Assembly: GCA_002314645.1 (NCBI GenBank)
Contig: DCGS01000072.1
Location: forward strand, 1 to 14,451
DNA from: Ruminococcaceae bacterium UBA1772
Lineage (GTDB): Bacteria > Bacillota > Clostridia > Oscillospirales > Acutalibacteraceae
Direction of reading: 5' to 3'
Length of the DNA: 14,451 nucleotides
Shown here: piece by piece, positions 1-6,876 of the stretch
Numbering within the stretch: the stretch's first letter is position 1
How the letters are laid out: the number at the start of each line of letters is the position of its first letter
The notes under the pieces: generated by a model
Seen by the model: only the letters and a program-made list of their open reading frames with translations
Database searches by the model: none
What the model was told of the DNA's origin: nothing
Made by a program: the position numbers and the translations under genes

Positions 1-2
1 GC

Positions 3-740
3 CTTTTTGAAGAGAGAAAGCACCTAAAAAGAAAAGGTAAGGGCGTTCCAAGTGGCGTTATGGGCGGTATTGGTGCTGCCATTCTTGCAGTAGTAAACGT
101 AGGACGTTCCGACGGCGACTTCTTTACAGTCATTGGAATTGCCGTACTCGTTCTCTTTGTTATTGGCATAGTAGGTGGTCTCATCTACTTCATTATTAGC
201 ACAATCAAAGAAGAGAAAAAGAAGAGCCCAGAAATAAAGGAACTTGAAAAGAAACGTAAAGAAGCGTACAAGAAGGAAATAAATCCTTCTTGGAATCCTA
301 CTTTACACATAAAAAGAAACCAGTACTACTCAAAGGGAGTTGTACTGGCGTTCAATGCTCTTTTACTTATGTCCGTATTCTGGATAAACAACTATGACGA
401 TGACACATCTATCATGCTTGGTGTTCTTTCAATGATAGTTGCGGCATCTGGTATTGTGTTCCTTCTTTTTACAAACCTTTTCGTCCTTATAGGTTCAAGG
501 ACGAAAAATGCTGAGGCTGTAAGCCTTTCAAACAAGAAGTCGTTTATGGTTGTAATTGGAATAAACATTTGGGTATTCCTTTTAAACGTCTACTCAATGT
601 TTGAAGAGGACTATAACGGAACATTTATGGATGTTTTTGCATTCCTTCTTTTTGGCGTTCCTATTGCCTTCATTGTCATCTATGGAATTATGGATGACAT
701 TAAAAAGAAGAAAGCGAAGAAGAACGGAGAAGAGGAATAA
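3..740 (+). CDS. Multi-pass membrane protein of unknown function, 5' end outside window
   Basis: I do not recognise this protein. An ATG at 60 would give 226 residues, but nothing resembling a ribosome binding site precedes it. The frame is open back to the first base, reading a basic stretch (ERKHLKRKGKGVPSG) into that Met, so the true start is probably upstream. About five or six hydrophobic segments can be seen. Counting from the Met at 60, they lie near residues 4-14, 20-47, 93-109, 117-144, 161-180 and 188-210. A charged Lys/Glu-rich loop (about 50-75) lies between the second and third. The tail DDIKKKKAKKNGEEE is strongly charged. No catalytic or transporter motif is visible. The last 41 bases overlap the convergent HAD phosphatase gene. 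Confidence 0.75.
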   Translation, partial: LFEERKHLKRKGKGVPSGVMGGIGAAILAVVNVGRSDGDFFTVIGIAVLVLFVIGIVGGLIYFIISTIKEEKKKSPEIKELEKKRKEAYKKEINPSWNPTLHIKRNQYYSKGVVLAFNALLLMSVFWINNYDDDTSIMLGVLSMIVAASGIVFLLFTNLFVLIGSRTKNAEAVSLSNKKSFMVVIGINIWVFLLNVYSMFEEDYNGTFMDVFAFLLFGVPIAFIVIYGIMDDIKKKKAKKNGEEE

Positions 741-1398
741 CCTCTTCGAGGCTTTTGACCTCATAATCTGGCTTAATGTCTAAATGGTTTTCTTCACCAT
801 TTGGATTGAACCAAATGGTTTTAAGACCGAAGTTTAAGCCACCTAAAATATCTGAAGTGAGGCTGTCGCCTAAAACGACAGTCTCTTCTTTTTTTATGTC
901 TGCATGGTCAAAGACATAGCTGAAAAATTCTTTCGATGGTTTGTTTACACCCATATCCTCAGAAATGAAGATTTCCTTAAAGAATCCTCCAATTTGACCG
1001 CTTTGAATTCTTGAATGCTGAACTACGGATGTTCCGTTTGAAACCATATAGAGGTCAAATTCCTTGGAGGCTTTTTCTAAAAAGTCCTCAGCGCCATCTA
1101 CGAAGTAGTGGCCTATTGCAAGGTTGCTTTCGTATTCCATTGCAGCCTCTTTTGGATCCTTTGAAATGCCGTATTCACGAAAGAGGTTTGCATATCTTTG
1201 AACCTTAACCTGTTCTCTTGTAACTTCTCCTTTTTCAAGTAGTTTCCACTGCTCTTGGTTTAGGACATGATACCTTTCAAGAACTTCTTCCTCAGAACGA
1301 AGACCAGACTCTTCAAGTGTCTTCTTAACAGCAATTTTTTCTGCTTTTCGGAAGTCGTATATGGTGTCGTCTAAATCCACGAGTATGTTTTTAATCAT
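700..1398 (-). CDS. yjjG: HAD-superfamily hydrolase, YjjG-like pyrimidine nucleotidase
   Basis: A 232-residue haloacid-dehalogenase-fold phosphatase. Motif I is VDLDDTIYDF (nucleophile Asp8, acid/base Asp10). Motif II is the VSNGT stretch, motif III is GVNKPSKEFF with its Lys, and motif IV is VLGDSLTSDILGG. The long helical cap between motifs I and II and the overall length fit the YjjG/YfnB subgroup, which in E. coli dephosphorylates non-canonical pyrimidine nucleoside monophosphates. The substrate here is inferred from family only. I chose ATG 1398 over GTG 1407 because an AGGTG sits 6 nt before the ATG but overlaps the GTG. The gene runs convergently into the membrane protein gene and overlaps it by 41 nt. 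A plausible promoter and a perfect palindrome lie just upstream. Confidence 0.88.
   Translation of the reverse strand: MIKNILVDLDDTIYDFRKAEKIAVKKTLEESGLRSEEEVLERYHVLNQEQWKLLEKGEVTREQVKVQRYANLFREYGISKDPKEAAMEYESNLAIGHYFVDGAEDFLEKASKEFDLYMVSNGTSVVQHSRIQSGQIGGFFKEIFISEDMGVNKPSKEFFSYVFDHADIKKEETVVLGDSLTSDILGGLNFGLKTIWFNPNGEENHLDIKPDYEVKSLEEVIPLLRSSSLSSF
729..747. terminator. Hairpin at the convergent gene ends
   Basis: A 7-bp perfect stem (GAAGAGG, loop AATAA, CCTCTTC) spans the stop codon of the membrane protein gene. It is followed on the plus strand only by a short TTTT several bases later. It may help end plus-strand transcription, but with no proper U-tract it is a weak candidate. It also lies inside the 3' coding end of the opposing gene. 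Confidence 0.3.
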
Positions 1399-1412
1399 TG
1401 CATTCACCTGCC

Positions 1413-1434
1413 GCGAATATTGTACAATATTCGC
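1413..1434. repeat. Perfect 22-bp palindrome upstream of the HAD gene
   Basis: The half-site GCGAATATTGT is followed directly by its exact reverse complement, with no spacer. It covers the predicted -10 of the leftward promoter and ends 14 nt before the start codon. A dimeric repressor operator is one reading. Another is that it is the outermost stem of the neighbouring repeat element. A second small hairpin (GTTGC, loop TTC, GCAAC; 1436-1448) follows at once. Confidence 0.6.
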
Positions 1435-1447
1435 CGTTGCTTCGCAA
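1419..1447 (-). promoter_or_regulatory. Candidate sigma-A promoter of the HAD phosphatase gene
   Basis: Read on the minus strand, TTGCGA (1447-1442) and TACAAT (1424-1419) are separated by exactly 17 nt. They would start a transcript near 1412, about 14 nt before the ATG at 1398, leaving room for the AGGTG ribosome binding site. The -10 lies inside the 22-bp palindrome. The match is moderate and rests on sequence inspection only. Confidence 0.4.
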
Positions 1448-1452
1448 CTGCT

Positions 1453-1499
1453 GGGGACGGTTCTGTTTTAGCGCATTTTTGCACGATTTAGGGACAGAC
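1453..1499 (+). repeat. 47-nt repeat module, copy 1
   Basis: Head GGGGACGGTTCT, a central GCATTTTTGC mini-hairpin, and tail GGGACAGAC. It forms the left arm of the 210-bp inverted repeat. Confidence 0.7.
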
Positions 1500-1535
1500 C
1501 TCACAAGATGGAAAATGTGTCAAATTTGGCTATAT

Positions 1536-1557
1536 AATAGGCAAAACGCCTATTTTT
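1536..1557 (+). terminator. Terminator-like hairpin at the centre of the repeat element
   Basis: The stem AATAGGC / GCCTATT (7 bp, loop AAAAC) runs into a T tract (1553-1557). It could stop transcription crossing the gap, and could equally be the apical loop of the larger inverted repeat. Confidence 0.4.
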
Positions 1558-1615
1558 ACCAGCGAAAAATATTTTGCTGTGACACGGCAAATTTGAAGCA
1601 AAAAATTCCAGTTAA

Positions 1616-1662
1616 GTCTGTCCCTAAATCGTGCATTTTTGCATGAAAACAGAACCGTCCCC
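1616..1662 (-). repeat. 47-nt repeat module, copy 2
   Basis: Read on the minus strand from 1662: head GGGGACGGTTCT, mini-hairpin TGCAAAAATGCA, tail GGGACAGAC. It forms the right arm of the inverted repeat. Its loop run is A where copy 1 has T. Confidence 0.7.
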
Positions 1663-1667
1663 AAATC

Positions 1668-1696
1668 GGACGGAGTGCACTGACGTTAGTCCGTCC
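1668..1696. repeat. Inverted repeat between modules 2 and 3
   Basis: GGACGGA (1668-1674) and TCCGTCC (1690-1696) form a 7-bp stem around a 15-nt loop. The right half overlaps the tail of module 3, so this may be a rearranged remnant of another module. Confidence 0.45.
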
Positions 1697-1735
1697 CACG
1701 TCGGCACAAAAATGTGCCCGTAGAGAACCGTCCCC
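1689..1735 (-). repeat. 47-nt repeat module, copy 3
   Basis: Read on the minus strand from 1735: head GGGGACGGTTCT, hairpin GGCACA-TTTT-TGTGCC (6-bp stem), tail GGGACGGAC. It has the same length and layout as the other two. Its hairpin sequence differs, but base pairing and a T-run loop are kept. Confidence 0.6.
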
Positions 1736-1736
1736 A

Positions 1737-1765
1737 TTGAGTTTGAAATGCAATTATGGTATTAT
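1737..1765 (+). promoter_or_regulatory. Candidate sigma-A promoter of the dusB-polA run
   Basis: TTGAGT (1737-1742) and TATTAT (1760-1765) lie 17 nt apart, predicting a start near 1772. The -35 begins one base after repeat module 3 ends. If correct, the in-frame ATGs at 1756 and 1771 are in or at the edge of the promoter, and TTG 1783 is the start codon. Confidence 0.4.
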
Positions 1766-1782
1766 TATTAATGGTGATTATT

Positions 1783-2763
1783 TTGAATATAGGAAACGTT
1801 GAAATAGAAGGATGTGCACTTTTGGCTCCAATGGCTGGCGTTGCTGACAGAGCCATGAGAGAACTTTGCCTCTCATATGGTGCTGCGGGCGTCGTGGGCG
1901 AAATGGTTAGTGCCAAGGGCTTTTCTATGGGTGACAAGAAAAGCGCAGAGCTTTTAACCCTTGCAGAGAATGAACATCCCGCAGCCATTCAACTTTTTGG
2001 AGATAGTCCAGAGGTTTTGGCAAAGGCTGCAAAAATGGCAATGTCGTATGAGCCAGACTGGCTTGACATAAATATGGGTTGTCCCGCTCCTAAAATTGCC
2101 GGCAACGGTGGAGGATCAGCGCTCCTCAAAACACCACAGCTTGCAGAGGATATTGCAAGAGCTGTTGTGAGTGCGGTAGACATTCCCGTTACCGCAAAAA
2201 TTAGAACGGGCTGGGACCAGTCAAGCATCAACTGTGTAGAAATGGCAAAAAGGCTAGAGGACGCAGGCGTCAGTGCCATAACAGTTCATGGCAGAACGAA
2301 GGAGCAAATGTATGCTCCTCCAGTAAACTATGACGCCATAAGAATGGTCAAGGAAGCTGTAAGCATTCCTGTTATTGGAAATGGCGACATAGTAGATGGC
2401 CCTTCTGCCTCTGCCATGCTTGAAAGAACTGGCTGTGACGCCGTTATGGTTGGCCGTGGGGCACAGGGAAGACCATGGGTCTTCCATCAAATAAACGCAT
2501 ATATGTCTGAAACAAGAGTTCTTCCAGAACCACCAGTTTCAGAACGCATGCGAGTAATGATAAAGCATGTGGAAAAAATATGTGAATATAAAGGCGACTA
2601 TGTTGGAATGCGTGAAGCAAGAAAACATGCCGCCTGGTATATAAAGGGAATGCGCGGCGCTGCCGGCTTCCGCAGAGACATAGGACTTCTTTCAAGTATG
2701 GAAGAACTCCAAATCTTAGCTCTTAGAATAATTGAAGCCTCTATGAAAGAGGAACAGGAATAA
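1783..2763 (+). CDS. dusB: tRNA-dihydrouridine synthase B
   Basis: A flavin-dependent enzyme that uses NADPH to reduce uridines of the tRNA D-loop. The N-terminus NIGNVEIEG...LLAPMAGVADRAMR is the Dus signature at the start of the TIM barrel. The catalytic Cys is Cys100 in NMGCPAPK, the HGRTKEQMY stretch follows, and the FMN-binding GNGDI and GRGAQGRPW segments are present. I chose TTG 1783 because the family begins two residues before the IGN motif, GGTG lies 6 nt upstream, and the ATGs at 1756 and 1771 lack ribosome binding sites and fall at a predicted promoter. That gives 326 residues, normal for DusB. Starting at 1756 would add nine hydrophobic residues. It is first in a run with polA, 19 nt downstream. 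Confidence 0.95.
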   Translation: MNIGNVEIEGCALLAPMAGVADRAMRELCLSYGAAGVVGEMVSAKGFSMGDKKSAELLTLAENEHPAAIQLFGDSPEVLAKAAKMAMSYEPDWLDINMGCPAPKIAGNGGGSALLKTPQLAEDIARAVVSAVDIPVTAKIRTGWDQSSINCVEMAKRLEDAGVSAITVHGRTKEQMYAPPVNYDAIRMVKEAVSIPVIGNGDIVDGPSASAMLERTGCDAVMVGRGAQGRPWVFHQINAYMSETRVLPEPPVSERMRVMIKHVEKICEYKGDYVGMREARKHAAWYIKGMRGAAGFRRDIGLLSSMEELQILALRIIEASMKEEQE

Positions 2764-2782
2764 AAAAGTAAGGCGTGTAGAA

Positions 2783-5380
2783 ATGAAACTTCTTGTTATT
2801 GATGGAAATAGCATAATTAACCGTGCATTCTATGGAATAAAAATGCTCACAACCAAAGAGGGCGTTTTTACAAACGGAATATACGGTTTCCTTAGCATTC
2901 TCATAAAGCTCCGCGAGGAGTGCAGTCCAGACGGAATTGCCGTTGCATTCGACTTAAAGGAACCAACCTTTAGACATAAAATGTATGACGGGTACAAGGC
3001 TGGACGTAAAGGTATGCCACCAGAGCTTGCATCGCAGATGCCAATCCTTAAAGAACTCCTCCCATACCTTGGAATTACAATTCTTGAAAAGCCAGGCTAT
3101 GAGGCGGACGACATTCTAGGAACCCTTTCTGCTGCCTGCAAAGAGGGCGATGAATGCTTTATTGCCACAGGAGACCGCGACTCCTTCCAGCTCATCCGTG
3201 ACAACGTAACCGTGCTTCTTGCATCCACAAAAATGGGCAGAGCACAGACAATACACTGCACACCTTCATATATTAAGGAAACATACGGCGTAGAGCCAAA
3301 GCAAATGATTGAAATAAAAGCTCTCCAGGGCGATTCATCTGATAACATTCCAGGTGTTGCCGGTGTAGGAGAGAAGACTGCTTCAGACCTTATTGCTAGG
3401 TTTGGAAACATTGATTATATCTATGAACACCTAGATGAACTTGATATTAAATCTGGCGTTCACGACAAACTAGCGAAGGACAAGGACAATGCGTACCTCA
3501 GTAGAACTCTCGGTACAATTTGTCTTGAAGTGCCAATAGAGACAGATATTGAAACATATAAAGTGAACGATGGCGACCCACAGGCTGCTGCATCGCTCCT
3601 TAGAAACCTTGAAATGTTTGGCATGATAGAGAAACTTGGCCTTAAAGATGTAGTGGCAGGTCAGTCAACCGCCAAAGGCAGTGACAAGCCAACAAAGAGT
3701 GTTTCTGTGAAGACTGTTATGAACTTCTCCGAAGTTCTTCCAAAGCTTCAGGAAGCAAAGAAGGCAATCTTCACCTTGAAGGCAAACGGTAAAGAAATAG
3801 AAAGCGTATGCTTCTCTATTGGTGGCGAGCCTTATCTTCTTCCAAAGGAAGCAAGCTTCGACGGCTTTTTTGAAATGTTGTCTGACAGATATATTAAAAA
3901 ATATGTGGACGACAGTAAGGCTCTTTACTCATTTGCCATTGCAAATGGGGTATCTCTTGAAAGTGTAATGTTTGACGGTGCACTTGTTGGATATATTCTC
4001 AATCCATCTGCAAATGCATATGATCCAATTCGCCTTCTTGACGAATATGGAAAGGGTAAAATAGGAAACGTATCTGTTGACACAGATGACGAGCAGGTAA
4101 AGCAGACTGTAGCTTTAGGCCTTGTAGCTCCTTATTTACTTTCCGTTATAGACGAAAACAACCAAGCAGACTTGCTTGTTCTTGAAATCTGCCTTGCAGA
4201 AGTTTTAGCATCTATGGAGCAAATAGGCTTCCTTGTAGATGTTAAAGGCCTTACAGAATATGGTGAGGTAATATCTGCACGTGTGGATGAACTTACAAAG
4301 AAAATATACGAGGAAGCAGGCTTTGAATTCAACTTGAATTCTCCAAAGCAACTCGGTGTTGCTTTGTTTGAAAAGCTTGAAATTCCTTGTAAGAAGAAAA
4401 CAAAGAGCGGGTACTCAACAAGTGCAGACGTACTTGAGGGACTTGCAGAAGAATATCCAATTGTTGCAGACATTTTGGAATACAGAATGGTTGCAAAGCT
4501 TAAATCAACATACTGCGACGGCCTTTTGAAGGTTGTGGCAGAGGACGGCAGAATTCATTCCACCCTTAACCAGACAGAAACAAGGACGGGTAGAATTTCA
4601 TCTGCCGAGCCAAACCTTCAAAACATTCCTGTTAGAAAGCCACTCGGCTCAGAGCTTCGCAAGTTCTTTGTGGCAAAGGAAGGCTTCAGCTTAATTGACG
4701 CCGACTACTCACAAATTGAACTTCGTGTTCTTGCCCACATGGCTGACGACAAGAACATGATAGACGCCTTCAAGTCAGGCGAAGACGTTCATAGAATTAC
4801 AGCAGCTCAAGTGTTTGGCGTTTCACCAGAGGAAGTAACATCCACTATGAGAAGCAACGCAAAGGCTGTAAACTTTGGAATTGTCTATGGAATAGGCGCA
4901 TTCTCTTTGGCAAAGGACATAGGTGTATCTAGAGCCGAAGCGGACGCATATATTAAAGGCTATCTTCAAAACTTTAGCGGTGTAGATTCCTACATGAAGA
5001 ATGTTGTTGCAGAGGCAAAGGACACAGGATACGTTAAAACTCTCTATGAGAGAAGAAGATACCTTCCAGAGCTCTCATCCTCTAACGGTATGCTTCGTTC
5101 TTTTGGCGAGCGTGTTGCAAGAAACATGCCAATCCAGGGAACTGCAGCAGATATTATTAAGATTGCCATGGTCAAGGTATATAACAGACTAAAGCTTGAG
5201 AATCTTGACGCAAAGCTCATTATGCAGGTACACGATGAACTTATTGTTGAAGCACGTGACGATATTGCAGAAAGAGTATGCCAAATTGTAAAAGAAGAAA
5301 TGGAAAATGCATGCGCATTAAAGGTTAAGCTTCTTTCAGACGCACACATTGGCAAGACTTGGTATGAGGCAAAAGGCTAA
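2783..5380 (+). CDS. polA: DNA polymerase I
   Basis: A family A polymerase of 865 residues, close to the roughly 880 of Bacillus, that removes Okazaki primers and fills repair gaps. The N-terminal 5'-3' exonuclease keeps its acidic residues: Asp7 in VIDGNS, Glu107-Asp109-Asp110 in GYEADD, Asp131 and Asp133 in ATGDRDSF, and Asp184 and Asp187 in LQGDSSDNIPGV. The middle region (about 310-470) has the proofreading-domain position but no D-x-E; the sequence there is AIFTLKANGKEIESVCFS, so 3'-5' exonuclease activity is not expected. The polymerase domain has motif A (LIDADYSQIELR, Asp641, Glu646), motif B (RSNAKAVNFGIVYG, Arg690, Lys694, Phe698, Tyr702) and motif C (QVHDE, His817-Asp818-Glu819). 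AAGG lies 9 nt before the ATG. Confidence 0.98.
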   Translation: MKLLVIDGNSIINRAFYGIKMLTTKEGVFTNGIYGFLSILIKLREECSPDGIAVAFDLKEPTFRHKMYDGYKAGRKGMPPELASQMPILKELLPYLGITILEKPGYEADDILGTLSAACKEGDECFIATGDRDSFQLIRDNVTVLLASTKMGRAQTIHCTPSYIKETYGVEPKQMIEIKALQGDSSDNIPGVAGVGEKTASDLIARFGNIDYIYEHLDELDIKSGVHDKLAKDKDNAYLSRTLGTICLEVPIETDIETYKVNDGDPQAAASLLRNLEMFGMIEKLGLKDVVAGQSTAKGSDKPTKSVSVKTVMNFSEVLPKLQEAKKAIFTLKANGKEIESVCFSIGGEPYLLPKEASFDGFFEMLSDRYIKKYVDDSKALYSFAIANGVSLESVMFDGALVGYILNPSANAYDPIRLLDEYGKGKIGNVSVDTDDEQVKQTVALGLVAPYLLSVIDENNQADLLVLEICLAEVLASMEQIGFLVDVKGLTEYGEVISARVDELTKKIYEEAGFEFNLNSPKQLGVALFEKLEIPCKKKTKSGYSTSADVLEGLAEEYPIVADILEYRMVAKLKSTYCDGLLKVVAEDGRIHSTLNQTETRTGRISSAEPNLQNIPVRKPLGSELRKFFVAKEGFSLIDADYSQIELRVLAHMADDKNMIDAFKSGEDVHRITAAQVFGVSPEEVTSTMRSNAKAVNFGIVYGIGAFSLAKDIGVSRAEADAYIKGYLQNFSGVDSYMKNVVAEAKDTGYVKTLYERRRYLPELSSSNGMLRSFGERVARNMPIQGTAADIIKIAMVKVYNRLKLENLDAKLIMQVHDELIVEARDDIAERVCQIVKEEMENACALKVKLLSDAHIGKTWYEAKG

Positions 5381-5381
5381 T

Positions 5382-5825
5382 ATGGAAAACGTAAAAATTA
5401 AAAGTATGAACTTCTTTCAAATAGAGTCCGTATTTGAACTTGAAAAGGAGTGCTTTGCACATCCTTGGTCAAAGGACTCACTGGAAGAATATTTAAATAA
5501 TCCTTCAGCATATTTCTTTACAGCAGTAGAGGGTGACACAGTACTCGGATATATTGGCACATACATTGTTGCTGATGAGGCATATGTTACAAACGTTGCT
5601 GTAACTGAAAGTGCAAGGGGAAGAGGAATTGGAAGAGCACTCGTTATAGAGGCTCTTGAGAATTCCAAAAGCAATGGTGCATCTTTCCTTTCATTGGAAG
5701 TAAGACTTTCAAACAATCCAGCTGTTTCTCTTTATAGAAGCTGTGGCTTTGAAACAGATGGAATTCGTCCAAAGTTTTATAGAGATCCAGAAGAGGATGC
5801 CCTTATTATGACAAAAAGATTTTAA
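5382..5825 (+). CDS. rimI: Ribosomal protein S18-alanine N-acetyltransferase
   Basis: A 147-residue GNAT acetyltransferase. The acetyl-CoA loop is R79-G-R-G-I-G84, after the strand AYVTNVAVTESA. The C-terminal NNPAVSLYRSCGFETDGIRPKFY is typical of RimI, which acetylates the N-terminal alanine of S18 (other bacterial homologues have wider substrates). I chose ATG 5382, one base after the polA stop, because AAAGG at the polA end lies about 5 nt upstream and the length fits. An in-frame ATG at 5364 inside polA is the alternative. Adjacency to tsaD is the usual RimI context. TsaB and TsaE, often in the same cluster, are not in this window. Confidence 0.92.
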   Translation: MENVKIKSMNFFQIESVFELEKECFAHPWSKDSLEEYLNNPSAYFFTAVEGDTVLGYIGTYIVADEAYVTNVAVTESARGRGIGRALVIEALENSKSNGASFLSLEVRLSNNPAVSLYRSCGFETDGIRPKFYRDPEEDALIMTKRF

Positions 5826-5847
5826 AGTTTAGAAAGCGGGAAAGATT

Positions 5848-6861
5848 TTGAAAATTCTTGCAATAGAAAGTTCATGTGATGAGACTGCAACATCCATTGT
5901 AGAAGATGGTCGTGTTGTTCTGTCTTCAGTAATTGCATCGCAGGTTGATGAACACAAACTATACGGTGGAGTTGTACCTGAAATTGCATCTCGTAGACAC
6001 ACAGAAGCAATTTCACAAATAACAGAACAGGCACTGAAGGACGCAGGCCTTACAATGGATGACATTGATGCCATTGCCGTTACTGCAGCACCTGGTCTTA
6101 TAGGCGCTCTACTTGTAGGTGTGAACTTTGCAAAGGGGCTTAGTTTGAAGTATAATAAGCCTCTGGTGCCAGTTCACCACCTTCGTTCGCACATTGCTGC
6201 AAACTACATTGCACACAGCACGCTTGAACCTCCATTTATGGCACTCGTTGTGTCCGGCGGACACACTCACATAATTGAGGTTAAAAGCTACACTGAGTAC
6301 AGTATAGTTGGCAGAACCCGTGACGATGCTGCAGGTGAGGCAATGGATAAATCGGCAAGAACCTTAGGCCTTCCATATCCTGGTGGCTTAAACCTTGACC
6401 GTGAAGCAAAGGATGGAAATCCAAAGGCATACAAAATGCCACATCCAAGAGTTGCTGACGCACCATATGACTTCAGCTTCTCAGGACTTAAAACCTTTGT
6501 AATAAATACAGTACATAACGCTGAACAAAAAGGCGAAGAAATAAGTGTTAAGGACATGGGTGCATCAGTAATTTCCGCTGTATGTGACTGCCTGGTAGAC
6601 AACACAGAACGTGCCGCAAAAGACTTTGGATACAACAAGATTGTTCTTGCGGGTGGCGTCTCTGCAAACTCAGTCTTAAGAGCAAGATTTGAGGAAGTTT
6701 GCAAGTGTCAAGGTTGGGACCTTTACATGCCACCACTTAACCTTTGTGGCGACAATGCTGCAATGGTTGGAGCCCAAGGCTACTACGAATACATGGCAGG
6801 TTCGCGTGCGGACCTAACCCTTAATGCAATGGCAACAATGCCAATAGACAAATCATTCTAA
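5848..6861 (+). CDS. tsaD: tRNA N6-adenosine threonylcarbamoyltransferase
   Basis: TsaD transfers the threonylcarbamoyl group to A37 of ANN-decoding tRNAs to make t6A, working with TsaB and TsaE in bacteria. The 337-residue length is standard. The ASKHA-fold start ILAIESSCDETATSIVE is clear, as are the metal-binding H-x3-H (His111, His115 in HHLRSH), the glycine loop VVSGGHTHI, GRTRDDAAGEAMDK, VLAGGVSANSVLR and the C-terminal CGDNAAMVG. The start is TTG 5848; no in-frame ATG lies nearby, and a weak GGGAAAG precedes it. It follows rimI by 22 nt and precedes the sugar dehydratase gene by 15 nt with no terminator between. Confidence 0.97.
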   Translation: MKILAIESSCDETATSIVEDGRVVLSSVIASQVDEHKLYGGVVPEIASRRHTEAISQITEQALKDAGLTMDDIDAIAVTAAPGLIGALLVGVNFAKGLSLKYNKPLVPVHHLRSHIAANYIAHSTLEPPFMALVVSGGHTHIIEVKSYTEYSIVGRTRDDAAGEAMDKSARTLGLPYPGGLNLDREAKDGNPKAYKMPHPRVADAPYDFSFSGLKTFVINTVHNAEQKGEEISVKDMGASVISAVCDCLVDNTERAAKDFGYNKIVLAGGVSANSVLRARFEEVCKCQGWDLYMPPLNLCGDNAAMVGAQGYYEYMAGSRADLTLNAMATMPIDKSF

Positions 6862-6876
6862 AAGGAGGATTGCTAC

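Larger units (their letters stand above)
1453..1662. mobile_element. 210-bp imperfect inverted-repeat (MITE/REP-like) element
   Basis: The arms are 1453-1499 and 1616-1662, each 47 nt and identical at 40 of 47 positions when one is reverse-complemented. Six of the seven differences are the four bases in the central T/A run and two bases just outside the small stem. Symmetry continues inward: TCAAATTTGGC (1520-1530) matches the reverse complement of GGCAAATTTGA (1586-1596) at 10 of 11 positions, and the spacings to the arms are near equal (20 and 19 nt). The centre holds a separate hairpin. No coding capacity of the element's own is seen. From memory, GGGGACGGTTCT-type termini recur in clostridial intergenic repeats, some near REP-associated tyrosine transposases. 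That link is recollection, not shown here. Confidence 0.6.

Noticed and set aside
1400..1745. CRISPR array or structured riboswitch in the repeat-rich gap
   Set aside because: The modules are inverted as well as direct and irregularly spaced, with no unique spacers of equal length, so CRISPR does not fit. No riboswitch core was recognised, and the gap sits before a predicted promoter rather than in a leader.
1398..1753. Short ORFs on both strands in the gap before dusB, with similar products (GRFCF...HDLGTDLT)
   Set aside because: The two products resemble each other because each reads an arm of the inverted repeat. Neither has a ribosome binding site or plausible composition. They should not be annotated as a protein family.
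3700..4200. Active proofreading exonuclease in DNA polymerase I
   Set aside because: The acidic D-x-E and later Asp motifs are absent. Loss is common among Gram-positive PolA proteins, so it is not reported as a finding either.
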